64,000 bases of DNA from Neoasaia chiangmaiensis (GTDB lineage: Bacteria > Pseudomonadota > Alphaproteobacteria > Acetobacterales > Acetobacteraceae): the NCBI RefSeq assembly GCF_002005465.1, contig NZ_CP014691.1:3317001-3381000 (forward strand), in the 5' to 3' direction. The number at the start of each line of letters is the position of its first letter. The stretch's first letter is position 1. A model generated the notes under the pieces. It was not told the DNA's origin, made no database searches, and worked only from the letters and a program-made list of their open reading frames with translations. A program made the translations under genes and the position numbers. This document shows, piece after piece, positions 51,652-61,088 of this stretch.

Positions 51652-51695
51652 CCCCGTCGTCGTCCGGAAAAGCCGGATGACCCAAACGGACGGGG
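51652..51695 (+). promoter_or_regulatory. conserved double hairpin before trbB (element B)
   Basis: Outer arms CCCCGTC (51,652-51,658) and GACGGGG (51,689-51,695) enclose a weaker inner stem (CGTCCGG with CCGGATG). It ends six bases before the trbB start, as in element A at 16,584-16,627. The outer stem is identical in both copies. Confidence 0.6.
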
Positions 51696-51701
51696 ATTCC
51701 C

Positions 51702-52706
51702 ATGGCGGTTACACCGATTGAAAATGGTGCCCGACAGCGCGGCATGTCCATGCTGCGCACGGCGATGGGGCCGGCGATTGCCCGGCATCTCGCTGATCCC
51801 GCTGTGGTCGAGGTGATGCTCAATCCGGACGGGCGGCTGTGGATCGATCGGCTGTCCGTGGGGCTTGGCGATACGGGCGACAGGATTACGCCAGCCGATG
51901 CCGAGCGCATCGTGCGCCTGGTGGCCCACCATGTCGGGGCGGAGGTGCATGAGGCTGCACCCCGTGTCTCGGCCGAGTTGCCAACCGGCGAACGGTTTGA
52001 GGGATTGCTTCCGCCTGTGGTCACGGCGCCCAGTTTCGCCATCCGCAAACCCGCCGTGGCCGTGTTCACCCTCGACGATTATGTCGCAGCCGGGATCATG
52101 ACCGATGCGCAGGCACATTTCCTGCGTCATGCGGTCTCGGAACGGAAAAACATCCTGGTCGCCGGCGGGACATCGACCGGCAAGACCACGCTGGTCAATG
52201 CCCTGCTGGCCGAGGTTGCGAAAACCGGCGATCGCGTCGTGCTGATCGAGGATACGCGCGAACTGCAATGCACGGCGCCCAATCTCATTGCCCTGCGGAC
52301 CCGTGAAGGTGTCATCACGCTGTCGGATCTTGTTCGTTCCGGCCTTCGCCTGCGTCCCGACCGTATTCCCATCGGTGAGGTGCGCGGGGCCGAAGCCCTT
52401 GATCTGGTCAAGGCATGGGGCACCGGCCATCCGGGTGGCATCGGCACGCTGCATGCCGGATCGGTCCTGGCCGCCCTGTATCGGCTGGAACAACTGATCC
52501 AGGAAGCGGTGGTCACGGTGCCACGCGCCATGATCGCCGAAACCATCGACGTCATTGCCGTGCTGTCTGGACGTGGCACGGCACGCCGCCTGTCCGAACT
52601 GGCGGAAATTAACGGTCTCGATCCCACGACTGGAGCCTATCTCATCCGTCCGGCCAGTCTCTCTTCACCCGAAACATCATTCTCTGCCAATGGAGAATTA
52701 TCATGA
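51702..52706 (+). CDS. trbB: TrbB, T4SS secretion ATPase (VirB11 family)
   Basis: 334 residues, full length. N-terminal domain [20 protein letters not shown], then Walker [18 protein letters not shown] near residue 154, the Asp box [12 protein letters not shown] and [12 protein letters not shown] with its conserved His. It is a hexameric cytoplasmic motor that powers pilus and channel assembly. Its first 86 codons match the truncated copy at 16,634. The trbC start overlaps its stop as ATGA. Confidence 0.94.
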   Translation: MAVTPIENGARQRGMSMLRTAMGPAIARHLADPAVVEVMLNPDGRLWIDRLSVGLGDTGDRITPADAERIVRLVAHHVGAEVHEAAPRVSAELPTGERFEGLLPPVVTAPSFAIRKPAVAVFTLDDYVAAGIMTDAQAHFLRHAVSERKNILVAGGTSTGKTTLVNALLAEVAKTGDRVVLIEDTRELQCTAPNLIALRTREGVITLSDLVRSGLRLRPDRIPIGEVRGAEALDLVKAWGTGHPGGIGTLHAGSVLAALYRLEQLIQEAVVTVPRAMIAETIDVIAVLSGRGTARRLSELAEINGLDPTTGAYLIRPASLSSPETSFSANGELS

Positions 52707-53071
52707 TGCCGCCTTCATGTTTGCGCGCCATCGTGTGCGCTGTCGCACGTCCTGACCGGTATGTGCCGGATCTCCGTGTGTTCGGAACCTCGATACTGCT
52801 GTCGCTTGCTTTCGCGTCATCGGCCTGGGCGTCGGGATCCAGCATGCCGTGGGAGACGCCCCTGAACGAGATTCTGGAATCCGTGCAGGGGCCGGTGGCC
52901 AAGATCATTTCGGTCATCATCATCACCGTGACCGGTCTGACCCTGGCCTTCGGGGAAACATCCGGCGGGTTCCGTCGCCTGATCCAGATCGTCTTTGGAC
53001 TCAGCATCGCTTTTGCGGCGTCCAGCTTCTTCCTGTCGTTCTTCTCCTTCTCCGGCGGGGCACTGATCTGA
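52703..53071 (+). CDS. trbC: TrbC, pilin precursor (VirB2 family)
   Basis: 122 residues. A long signal peptide ends near FASSAWASG; two hydrophobic segments follow (ISVIIITVTGLTLAF and FGLSIAFAASSFFLSF) with a short loop between them (GETSGGFRRL). This is the VirB2/TrbC pilin pattern. It would be processed by TraF (41,689). It overlaps both trbB and trbD. Confidence 0.9.
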   Translation: MMPPSCLRAIVCAVARPDRYVPDLRVFGTSILLSLAFASSAWASGSSMPWETPLNEILESVQGPVAKIISVIIITVTGLTLAFGETSGGFRRLIQIVFGLSIAFAASSFFLSFFSFSGGALI

Positions 53072-53346
53072 TGGCGGGATATGACGATGACGCGGTGCCG
53101 GGGTTCCATGTTCCGGTGCATCGGTCGCTGACCGACCCGATCCTGCTGGGTGGCGCGCCCCGTGCCGTCGCCATCGCCAATGGCACGCTGGCGGCAGCGA
53201 TCGCGCTGGGTCTGCGCCTGTGGCTGATCGGAGGCGCCTTCTGGATCGTGGGCCACGGGCTCGCGGTCTGGGGGGCGAAGCGCGATCCGCTGTTCATTGA
53301 GGTCGGACGGCGGCATCTCCGCTATCCCGCCTGGCTCCGGGCTTAA
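53071..53346 (+). CDS. trbD: TrbD (VirB3 family)
   Basis: 91 residues from the ATG at 53071, which overlaps the trbC stop by one base. It starts MAGYDDDAVPGFHVPVHRSL and has a hydrophobic hairpin (AIALGLRLWLIGGAFWIVGH), then RDPLFIEVGRRHLRY. This is the VirB3 pattern. It is an inner-membrane channel component working with TrbE. Confidence 0.9.
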   Translation: MAGYDDDAVPGFHVPVHRSLTDPILLGGAPRAVAIANGTLAAAIALGLRLWLIGGAFWIVGHGLAVWGAKRDPLFIEVGRRHLRYPAWLRA

Positions 53347-53358
53347 GGAGGATCGGCC

Positions 53359-55800
53359 ATGATGTCCCTTGGGGAATATCGCAACCGTGCTGCCCTCCTG
53401 TCGGATTTTCTCCCATGGGCCGCGCTGGTCGGAAAAGGCGTTGTCCTGAACAAGGACGGTTCCTTCCAGCGGACGGCCCGTATCCGTGGTCCCGATCTGG
53501 ACAGTGCCACGCCAGCGGAACTGGTTGGGGTCACCGGCCGACTGAACAATGCCCTGCGCCGTCTGGGCTCGGGCTGGGCCGTGTTCGTGGAAGCACAGCG
53601 GATGCCGGCGACGCTCTATCCCGAGAGCGATTTCCCCGACGCGGCCAGCCAGATGGTCGATCTCGAACGCCGGGAGCAGTTCGAGGATGAAGGGGCGCAT
53701 TTCGAGAGCCGGTATTTCCTGACCCTGGTCTGGCTACCACCGGCGGAATCGTCAGGCCGTGCCGAGCGTTTTCTTTATGAGGGCCGGGAGCGTGACGGGC
53801 CGGACCCGCATGGCGTGCTCCATGCATTCGTGGACCGCACGGATCGGATGCTGGCCCTGCTGGACGGGTTCATGCCCGAGGCGGCATGGCTCGATGACGG
53901 CGAAACCCTGACTTATCTGCACAGCACGATCTCGGCCCGGAACCAGCGGGTCAGGGTGCCAGAAATTCCCATGCATCTGGACGCCTTGCTGGTGGACCAG
54001 CCGCTCTCTGGCGGTCTGGAACCGAAGCTCGGCGATGCGTATCTGAAAACCCTGACCATAACGGGTTTCCCCAGCCGCACCTTTCCCGGAATCCTCGACG
54101 AACTGAATCGACTGGCCATGCCCTATCGCTGGTCCACCCGTGCGATCCTGCTGGACAAGACGGACGCCACGAAGGTGCTGACGAAAATCCGTCGGCAATG
54201 GTTTGCAAAGCGCAAGAGTATTGCGGCCATTGTCCGGGAAGTGATGACCAACGAGGCCTCGGTCCTCGTGGACAATGATGCCGCCAACAAGGCGGCTGAT
54301 GCCGACCTCGCCTTGCAGTCGCTGGGCGCGGATGATGTCGGGCAGGCTTACATCACGGCCACGATGACGGTGTGGGATGGCAGCGCCAGCATAGCGGCGG
54401 AAAAGCTCCGGCTGGTCGAAAAGATCATCCAGGGGCGCGACTTCACCTGCATGGCGGAAAGCCTCAACGCGGTTGAGGCGTGGCTGGGATCGTTGCCAGG
54501 TCATGTCTACGCCAATGTCCGCCAGCCCCCGGTCTCGACCCTGAATCTGGCGCATATGATTCCGCTCTCTGCCGTGTGGGCTGGGCCGGAACAGGATGGG
54601 CATTTCAGGGCAGCGCCGCTGTTCTATGGCAGGACGGCGGGTGCCACACCGTTCCGGTTTTCCCTTCATGTCGGCGATGTGGGTCATACGCTGATCGCGG
54701 GACCAACGGGTGCTGGCAAATCTGTCCTGCTGGCGCTGATGGCGTTGCAGTTCCGGCGCTATGCGGGATCGCAGATTTTCGCCTTCGATTTTGGCGGGTC
54801 GATGCGCGCTGCAACATTGGCAATGGGAGGCGACTGGCACGATCTCGGTGGCGGCTTAACCGATGATGATCTGTCGGGAGAACAGGGTGGCAGTGTATCG
54901 CTTCAGCCGCTGGCACAGATTGACGATCTCGACGAGCGCAAATGGGCCAGTGAATGGCTGGGGCAGATCCTTGTCGGTGAGAGCGTAACGCTCACCCCGG
55001 AGGTGAAGTCTCACCTCTGGTCAGCCCTGAATTCCCTGGCGTCGTCACCCGTTCATGAACGGACCCTGTCCGGCATGGTCGCACTGCTCCAGTCGAATGC
55101 GCTGAAGCAGGCGATGGCGCCCTACTGTCTCGGTGGCCCCTATGGTCGCCTGCTCGACGCTGACACCGAACGTCTGGGAGATGATGATGTCGTGGTCTTC
55201 GAGACGGAAGGTCTGATCGGTTCCGGCGCAGCGTCTCCCGTGTTGTCCTATCTGTTTCACCGCATTGAGGGCCGTCTGGATGGCCGGCCGACCCTGCTGG
55301 TGATCGACGAGGGCTGGCTGGTGCTGGATGACGGCGATTTCGCCGGCCAGCTCCGGGAGTGGCTGAAAACCCTGCGCAAGAAGAACGCCAGCGTCATCTT
55401 CGCCACGCAGTCCCTGTCGGACATCGCCAATTCTCCGATCGCCCCGGCCGTAGTGGAAAGCTGCCCCACGCGCATCTTTCTGCCGAACGAGCGGGCGATC
55501 GAGCCTCAGATCATGGCGCTCTATCGGGATTTCGGCCTGAACGACCAGCAGATCGCCATCATCGCCCGCGCGGCATCGAAGCGGGAGTATTACTGTCAGA
55601 CGCAACGCGGCAATCGCCTGTTCGAACTGGGGCTCGGTCCTGTTGCCCTGGCGCTGTGCGCGGCATCCGGCAAGGACGATCACCGGTTGATCGACAGTGT
55701 GCTGGCGGAACACGGGCCAGACGGCTTTCTCCCGGCCTGGTTCGACGTGCGTGGCGTGTCATGGGCTGCGGACCCTCTGCGGGAAGGGGACGTGTCATGA
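53359..55800 (+). CDS. trbE: TrbE, T4SS ATPase (VirB4 family)
   Basis: 813 residues with an AAGGAGG site. N-terminal VirB4 domain (LPWAALVGKGVVLNKDGSFQ), then the ATPase domain with Walker A AGPTGAGKSVLLALM near residue 450 and Walker B LLVIDEGWLVLDD near 650, followed by LRKKNASVIFATQSLSDI. It is the largest motor of the channel and is needed for pilus formation and transport. Its stop overlaps trbJ. Confidence 0.94.
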   Translation: MMSLGEYRNRAALLSDFLPWAALVGKGVVLNKDGSFQRTARIRGPDLDSATPAELVGVTGRLNNALRRLGSGWAVFVEAQRMPATLYPESDFPDAASQMVDLERREQFEDEGAHFESRYFLTLVWLPPAESSGRAERFLYEGRERDGPDPHGVLHAFVDRTDRMLALLDGFMPEAAWLDDGETLTYLHSTISARNQRVRVPEIPMHLDALLVDQPLSGGLEPKLGDAYLKTLTITGFPSRTFPGILDELNRLAMPYRWSTRAILLDKTDATKVLTKIRRQWFAKRKSIAAIVREVMTNEASVLVDNDAANKAADADLALQSLGADDVGQAYITATMTVWDGSASIAAEKLRLVEKIIQGRDFTCMAESLNAVEAWLGSLPGHVYANVRQPPVSTLNLAHMIPLSAVWAGPEQDGHFRAAPLFYGRTAGATPFRFSLHVGDVGHTLIAGPTGAGKSVLLALMALQFRRYAGSQIFAFDFGGSMRAATLAMGGDWHDLGGGLTDDDLSGEQGGSVSLQPLAQIDDLDERKWASEWLGQILVGESVTLTPEVKSHLWSALNSLASSPVHERTLSGMVALLQSNALKQAMAPYCLGGPYGRLLDADTERLGDDDVVVFETEGLIGSGAASPVLSYLFHRIEGRLDGRPTLLVIDEGWLVLDDGDFAGQLREWLKTLRKKNASVIFATQSLSDIANSPIAPAVVESCPTRIFLPNERAIEPQIMALYRDFGLNDQQIAIIARAASKREYYCQTQRGNRLFELGLGPVALALCAASGKDDHRLIDSVLAEHGPDGFLPAWFDVRGVSWAADPLREGDVS

Positions 55801-56570
55801 TGGAAAAACTTTTCCATATCCGGGTAAAATATTTCCGTCCCGGACGTGTGGCGGTCCTTGGAGCCGCCCTAGGGTTTATCGCGCCAATCGTGCCCGCCCA
55901 CGCGCAATGGGCGGTCTACGATGGGGCTGCGCATGTCCAGACCGTGCTGATCGCGGCGCGGGAATTGCAGCAGATCGACAACCAGATCACGTCTCTCGCC
56001 AATCAGGCGCAGATGCTGGTCAACCAGGCGAAGAACCTCGCCCTGCTGCCCCTGTCGACATTGTCGACGCTGCAATCGACGATTTCCCAGACGACAGCCT
56101 TGCTCGCGCAGGCGCAGAACATCGCTTATTCGGTGACCTTGGTCGAGCAGCAATACCAGCAGGCCTATACGTCGATCTCCTCCTCGATGTCGGACAGCGC
56201 CCTGTTCAGCCAGGCACAGACACGGTGGCAGAATTCCGTCGGCGGGTTCGAGGACGCCCTGAAGCTTCAGGCTCGGGTGGTAGGAAACATCCCCAGCGAC
56301 AGCTCGGCCATGACGCAACTGGTCTCGGCGAGCCAGAGTTCAGCCGGGGCGCTACAGGCGGCACAGGCGGGAAACCAGCTTCTCGCCCTGCAATCCCGCC
56401 AGCTCTCGGACGTCATCGCCGTGTTGTCCGCGAATGGCAGGGCCGCCGATCTGGAGCGGGCACGGCAGGCGGCCACCGAGGCGGAAAGTGCGTCGCAGTA
56501 CCGGCATTTTTCCCAATATAATGCCTATAGCCCGACCGCCATTTCCATGTTCGGCAGCAGCGGGAACTGA
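55797..56570 (+). CDS. trbJ: TrbJ (VirB5 family)
   Basis: 257 residues. A start at 55797 overlaps the trbE stop; another ATG follows directly. The signal peptide ends near APIVPAHAQ, and the mature protein has the TrbJ pattern VYDGAAHVQTVLIAARELQQ then IDNQITSLANQAQMLVNQ. VirB5-like proteins are periplasmic and act at the pilus tip. No trbK exclusion gene follows before trbL. Confidence 0.9.
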   Translation: MMEKLFHIRVKYFRPGRVAVLGAALGFIAPIVPAHAQWAVYDGAAHVQTVLIAARELQQIDNQITSLANQAQMLVNQAKNLALLPLSTLSTLQSTISQTTALLAQAQNIAYSVTLVEQQYQQAYTSISSSMSDSALFSQAQTRWQNSVGGFEDALKLQARVVGNIPSDSSAMTQLVSASQSSAGALQAAQAGNQLLALQSRQLSDVIAVLSANGRAADLERARQAATEAESASQYRHFSQYNAYSPTAISMFGSSGN

Positions 56571-56575
56571 CGGCC

Positions 56576-58006
56576 ATGGCGACCAATGACGTCGGCGTTA
56601 TCGATAGCTTCCTGAACACCTTCACCACCACCATCGATACCGGCTTCGGTCTCGTGAAGGGGAATGTGATCTCGCTGGCGGGCACTCTGTCGGTGCTGGA
56701 CATTGCGCTGGCTGGCCTGTTCTGGGCGTGGGCGGCGGATGAGGACATCATCCAGCGTCTGGTGAAGAAGACGCTTTATATCGGGTTCTTTGCCTGGATC
56801 ATCAACGATTTCGATGCGCTCTCGAAGATCGTCTTTGACAGTTTCGCGGCCCTCGGCCTGAAGGTCGGAGGCGGGAGTCTCGCACTGGGTGATTTCCTGC
56901 GGCCCGGCCGGCTGGCCTCGACCGGATTTACGGCAGCGCAGCCGCTTCTGGACTCGGTCCACAATCTCCTTGGTCCGGTCGCCTTCTTTACCAACTTCAT
57001 CCAGATCTTCGTGCTGTGTCTGTCCTGGCTGATCGTGCTGGCAGCCTTTTTCATCCTCGCCGTGCAGCTTTTCGTGGCGCTGATCGAGTTCAAGCTGACC
57101 ACGCTGGCGGGTTTCATCCTGATCCCCTTCGCCCTGTTCAATCGTACGGCTTTCCTCGCCGAGAAGGTGCTGGGCAATGTCGTCTCCTCGGGTGTGAAGA
57201 TCATGGTGCTGGCGGTCATTTCCGCCATTGCCTCGGTGCTCTTCAGGCAGTTTACGACGTCCTATGGCAGCGATGTGCCGACCATCGGCCAGGCCGTGTC
57301 GGTGGTGCTGGCCTCGTTGGCGATTGTCGGTCTGTCCATTTTTGGCGGCAGCATCGCCAATGGCCTGATCTCCGGCGCTCCCCAGCTTGGGGCCGGTGCG
57401 GCCGTCGGTACTGGCATGGCCGTCGGTGCCATGGGTGCTGCTGCGGCGGCCGGTGTCGGGGCTGCTGCCTCCGGTGGTGCCGCAGCCCTCGGTGCGACCG
57501 CAGCCGCCGCGCGGGGAGGGGCTGCGATCGCAGGGGCAGCCACTTCCGCCTATTCGGCCGGAGCCGCCGGCGCATCAGGTGGTGCGGGCAGCATGGCTGC
57601 TGGGATCGGAGGCATGGGCCGGGCCGTCGGTGGGAATGTCGCGAATGCCGTCAAAGGAGCGGCCTCACGTGCCGGTTCATCCCTCGAAGAAAGCTATGCC
57701 GCCGGTGGACGCTGGGCCGCGCGCGGGATGAGCGGTGGCAAGGAAGGTGATGAAACCGGTGGCAGCGGGCCGTTTCCATCAGGTGGGGGTGGTCCTGCCG
57801 GAGAAGGGGGTGGCCCCACGGGTGGTGGCCCTACCGGTGAGGGTCCGTCTGGTGGAGATGGTGGCGGTTCCGGCGAACCGCCCCGCTGGGCTCAGAAGAT
57901 GAAGCGCCGTAACGCCGCCGCCCATGCTGCCGAGGCCGCGCATGTCATTCGCTCCGCCGACGGCGGGGGCGGATCTTCCTCAATCGATCTCTCGGAGAAA
58001 GAATGA
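56576..58006 (+). CDS. trbL: TrbL (VirB6 family)
   Basis: 476 residues. Several membrane segments are seen (for example FTNFIQIFVLCLSWLIVLAA and LAGFILIPFALFNRTAFLAE) and a long Gly/Ala-rich region from about residue 275 ends in a charged Gly/Pro-rich tail. This is the TrbL pattern. It is the polytopic inner-membrane channel. The Gly/Ala stretch makes long false frames on the other strand. Confidence 0.9.
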   Translation: MATNDVGVIDSFLNTFTTTIDTGFGLVKGNVISLAGTLSVLDIALAGLFWAWAADEDIIQRLVKKTLYIGFFAWIINDFDALSKIVFDSFAALGLKVGGGSLALGDFLRPGRLASTGFTAAQPLLDSVHNLLGPVAFFTNFIQIFVLCLSWLIVLAAFFILAVQLFVALIEFKLTTLAGFILIPFALFNRTAFLAEKVLGNVVSSGVKIMVLAVISAIASVLFRQFTTSYGSDVPTIGQAVSVVLASLAIVGLSIFGGSIANGLISGAPQLGAGAAVGTGMAVGAMGAAAAAGVGAAASGGAAALGATAAAARGGAAIAGAATSAYSAGAAGASGGAGSMAAGIGGMGRAVGGNVANAVKGAASRAGSSLEESYAAGGRWAARGMSGGKEGDETGGSGPFPSGGGGPAGEGGGPTGGGPTGEGPSGGDGGGSGEPPRWAQKMKRRNAAAHAAEAAHVIRSADGGGGSSSIDLSEKE

Positions 58007-58689
58007 TGTTCCGTCGCTCCACCACCCGCTACGGGACCACACCCGAGCCTGTCACGCCCTATCAGAAAGCCGCCCAGATCTGGGACGAGCGTATTGGGAA
58101 TGCCCGCATCCAGGCCCACAACTGGCGGCTCATGGCCTTTGGTAGCCTGTTCCTGTCAGCGGGGCTCGGGGCCGGGCTGGTCTGGCAGTCCGCGCGCGGC
58201 ACCATCACGCCGTGGGTGGTGCAGGTGGATCATCTGGGGCAGGCGCAGGTCGTGGCCCCCGCGACAGCGAGCTATATGCCCGCCGATCCGCAGATCGCCT
58301 GGTATCTGGCGCAGTTCGTTCATGACGTGCGCGCCCTGTCGTCAGACCCCGTGGTGGTCCGGCAGAACTGGCTGCGCGCCTATGATTTCACCACCACGTC
58401 GGGCGCCCAGGCGCTTAACGATTATGCCCGCCTCAATGATCCATTCTCGCGCATCGGGCACGAACAGGTCGAGGTGGACATCGCCTCGGTCATCCGCGCT
58501 TCGCCCGGCAGCTTCCGCGTTGCCTGGACGGAACGCCATTACCGCGACGGGGCGTTCACCGGCACCGAACGCTGGACCGCCATCGTCTCCGTCGTTCTGC
58601 GCACGCCCCGCGATGCCGATCATCTTCGCCGCAATCCACTCGGGATTTTCGTCTCCGCCATCAACTGGTCGAAGGAGTTGGGTCAATGA
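58003..58689 (+). CDS. trbF: TrbF (VirB8 family)
   Basis: 228 residues. The N-terminus has YGTTPEPVTPYQKAAQIWDE, one membrane segment (LMAFGSLFLSAGLGAGLVW) and a periplasmic NTF2-like domain ending NPLGIFVSAINWSKEL. This is the standard TrbF/VirB8 layout, a bitopic scaffold. It overlaps trbL and trbG by four bases each. Confidence 0.93.
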   Translation: MMFRRSTTRYGTTPEPVTPYQKAAQIWDERIGNARIQAHNWRLMAFGSLFLSAGLGAGLVWQSARGTITPWVVQVDHLGQAQVVAPATASYMPADPQIAWYLAQFVHDVRALSSDPVVVRQNWLRAYDFTTTSGAQALNDYARLNDPFSRIGHEQVEVDIASVIRASPGSFRVAWTERHYRDGAFTGTERWTAIVSVVLRTPRDADHLRRNPLGIFVSAINWSKELGQ

Positions 58690-59687
58690 TCCGCATGATC
58701 GTGCGCGCGTTGCCGCTGACGCTGCTCGCCCTGTCCGCCTGCTCGGGGCAGTATCATCAGCCTGTCATTCGCTACGATGACGCCGTGCAGGCGACACGTC
58801 TGCCGGACCCGCCGAAGCCCGTACGGGTGGTGGAGGTGCCACAGCCTCTCCCGTTGCCGGGGCAGCTCAAGCCGTTGCTGTCACGACGCGCGGTCCATCC
58901 GGCCCCCGAAGTCGCCGACCCCACAGCGCGTGTGACACAGGCCAATCTGGCGGCCCGCATCCAGCCCACGCGTGCGGGCTTCATTAACGCGGTGCAGGTC
59001 TATCCCTACAGCCCCGGTGCTCTCTATCAGGTCTATGCCTCGCCGGGCGAGATCACCGACATCATGCTCCAGCAGGGCGAAAAGCTGGTCGGCACTGGCC
59101 CCGTGGCAGCAGGTGACACCGTGCGCTGGATTATTGGCGATACCGAAAGCGGGGCAGGAGCGACGAAACGCATCCATATCCTGGTCAAGCCGACGCGGCC
59201 GGACCTCACCACCAACCTAATCGTCAACACGGATCGGCGCACCTATCTGGCGGAACTGCGCTCCACGCCCGCGACCTATATGGCGTCGGTATCGTGGGAC
59301 TATCCCGAGGATGATCTCATTGCCCTGCACCGGCAGGATAGTGCGGCAGAGGACGAAGCGCCCGTTGAAACGGGTCTCAATCTCGACGCCCTGAATTTTC
59401 GTTACGCCATCCAGCCGGTGAAAGGCGGAACACCGCCCTGGCTTCCGAGCCGCGCCTTCGATGACGGTCATAAGGTCTATATCGCTTTCCCGGCCGGGAT
59501 AGGGCAGGGCGAACTGCCGCCTCTGTTCGTTCTGGGAGCCGATGGCGGTCCGGAACTGGTCAACTATCGCGTGCGACAGAACTGGATGATCGTCGATCGC
59601 CTGTTTGCCGCCGCCGAACTCCGACTGGGAGACAAGCATTCCGAGCAGCGGGTGCGCATCGTACGCACCGACGGGCGGCGGACATGA
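58686..59687 (+). CDS. trbG: TrbG (VirB9 family)
   Basis: 333 residues. The signal sequence ends LLALSACSGQ, a lipobox with Cys at about residue 20, so the protein is probably a lipoprotein. The C-terminal part has LNFRYAIQPVKGGTPPWLPS and DDGHKVYIAFPAGI, the VirB9 core pattern. It forms the outer-membrane ring with TrbI. Overlaps trbI as ATGA. Confidence 0.92.
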   Translation: MIRMIVRALPLTLLALSACSGQYHQPVIRYDDAVQATRLPDPPKPVRVVEVPQPLPLPGQLKPLLSRRAVHPAPEVADPTARVTQANLAARIQPTRAGFINAVQVYPYSPGALYQVYASPGEITDIMLQQGEKLVGTGPVAAGDTVRWIIGDTESGAGATKRIHILVKPTRPDLTTNLIVNTDRRTYLAELRSTPATYMASVSWDYPEDDLIALHRQDSAAEDEAPVETGLNLDALNFRYAIQPVKGGTPPWLPSRAFDDGHKVYIAFPAGIGQGELPPLFVLGADGGPELVNYRVRQNWMIVDRLFAAAELRLGDKHSEQRVRIVRTDGRRT

Positions 59688-60856
59688 CTGGGGAGGCTCC
59701 GACAACCGGAGGATCTTCCACGGCCCCGATCCCACCGCCCGATCTGCGCCTGCGGGCGGAACGGCCGCGCGTGGTGCGTCTTAACCGCACCGTTGTCTGG
59801 GCGCTCGGTGGGGCAGGGATGCTCGCCATTGGTCTCGCACTTGGCTACGCGCTGGAGAACAGCAGCCACAAAGCGCCACCGGCTGCCACCCAGGACACGG
59901 ATGTGCGCCCGTCGGCTGATGGGCTGGCGGGGCTGCCGTCCGATTATGTCGGCAACGGTGTGCCGAAGCTCGGTCCTGCTCTGCCCGGCGATCTGGGACA
60001 CACCATTCTGAAGGTGCAGGGGCAGGGGAAAGTCGCATCAGGCGGGGAGGACCGCCGTGCCACGCAGGAGGTCGAAGCGGCGATTGCCAGCCGGCTGTTC
60101 GTGCAGACGGGGGAACGTGACCGCGCCGGCAAACAGGCGACGCTGCCCGCACCGGGCGCTCCTGCCTCTCAGGGGCGGGCGTCCACTACGGCCGGACCAC
60201 AGGCTGGAAACCTCGCCTTTCTGGACGGGCAGCCTGATCGCGCGACGACCAGCCCGGATCGCATTGCGCTGCCTGCCTCGCCCTATATCCTACAGGCCGG
60301 TACGGTGATTGCCGGCGCGCTGAACACGAAGATCAGTTCCGATCTGCCGGGCCAGATCGTGGGGCACGTTACGCAGAACGTCTATGACAGCCCGACCGGC
60401 CGCTATCTTCTGATCCCCCAGGGGAGCCTGCTGTTCGGGGCCTATAACAGTGGGATTTTCTTCGGGCAGCAGCGCACGCAGATCATCTGGACGCGGCTGA
60501 TCTTCCCCGATGGCGAGAGCCTCGTGCTGGAGAAGCTGCCTGGTGGCGACGCCATCGGCCAGTCTGGCCTGTCTGATGAGGTGAACAACCACTGGGGGCA
60601 GTTGTTCAAAGCCGCTCTGGTCACGACCCTGCTCAGCGTGGGGTCAGAGGCGGGAACCAGCCAGAGCGAAAACAATCTGGCCCAGGCGATCCGCTCCGGC
60701 GCCAGCAACGGCTTCTCCATGGTCGGCAACCGCCTGATCGATCGCAGCCTCAACGTCCAGCCAACCCTGACCGACCGGCCGGGGCTGCCGTTCACCGTGC
60801 TTGTCGGGCACGACCTGCTACTCAAACCTTATCGGAGCCAAGGACAGATACGATGA
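59684..60856 (+). CDS. trbI: TrbI (VirB10 family)
   Basis: 390 residues. A short Pro-rich cytoplasmic part, one membrane segment (TVVWALGGAGMLAIGLALGY near residue 40) and a periplasmic domain: LQAGTVIAGALNTKISSDLP, GRYLLIPQGSLLFGAYNSGI and LLKPYRSQ at the end. It spans both membranes and gates the outer ring. Overlaps the DUF2274 gene. Confidence 0.94.
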   Translation: MTGEAPTTGGSSTAPIPPPDLRLRAERPRVVRLNRTVVWALGGAGMLAIGLALGYALENSSHKAPPAATQDTDVRPSADGLAGLPSDYVGNGVPKLGPALPGDLGHTILKVQGQGKVASGGEDRRATQEVEAAIASRLFVQTGERDRAGKQATLPAPGAPASQGRASTTAGPQAGNLAFLDGQPDRATTSPDRIALPASPYILQAGTVIAGALNTKISSDLPGQIVGHVTQNVYDSPTGRYLLIPQGSLLFGAYNSGIFFGQQRTQIIWTRLIFPDGESLVLEKLPGGDAIGQSGLSDEVNNHWGQLFKAALVTTLLSVGSEAGTSQSENNLAQAIRSGASNGFSMVGNRLIDRSLNVQPTLTDRPGLPFTVLVGHDLLLKPYRSQGQIR

Positions 60857-61086
60857 CGGACCTGAAAATCCGGGAACTTCCCGATGAGAAGCCGGTCAGA
60901 ATGACCGTGGCGTTACCCCCCGACATCCATCGCGATCTGCTTGCCTATGCGGCACTTCTTTCCGGCAACGATGGGGCGATGGACCCGGCCCGGCTGGTCG
61001 CGCCCATGCTCCGGCAGTTCATGATGTCGGACAAGGGGTTCGCCAGGGCACGGAGAAAGGAAAAAGGACCGTCGTCAGAAAAGTAG
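60853..61086 (+). CDS. DUF2274-family protein
   Basis: 77 residues. It begins MTDLKIRELPDEKPVRMTVA and has a short helix with LLAYAALLSGNDGAMDP. The family is found immediately after trbI in alphaproteobacterial ICEs. Its function is unknown; it may be an RHH-like regulator. It is the last gene of the transfer operon and ends two bases from the convergent LysR stop. Confidence 0.85.
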   Translation: MTDLKIRELPDEKPVRMTVALPPDIHRDLLAYAALLSGNDGAMDPARLVAPMLRQFMMSDKGFARARRKEKGPSSEK

Positions 61087-61088
61087 CT

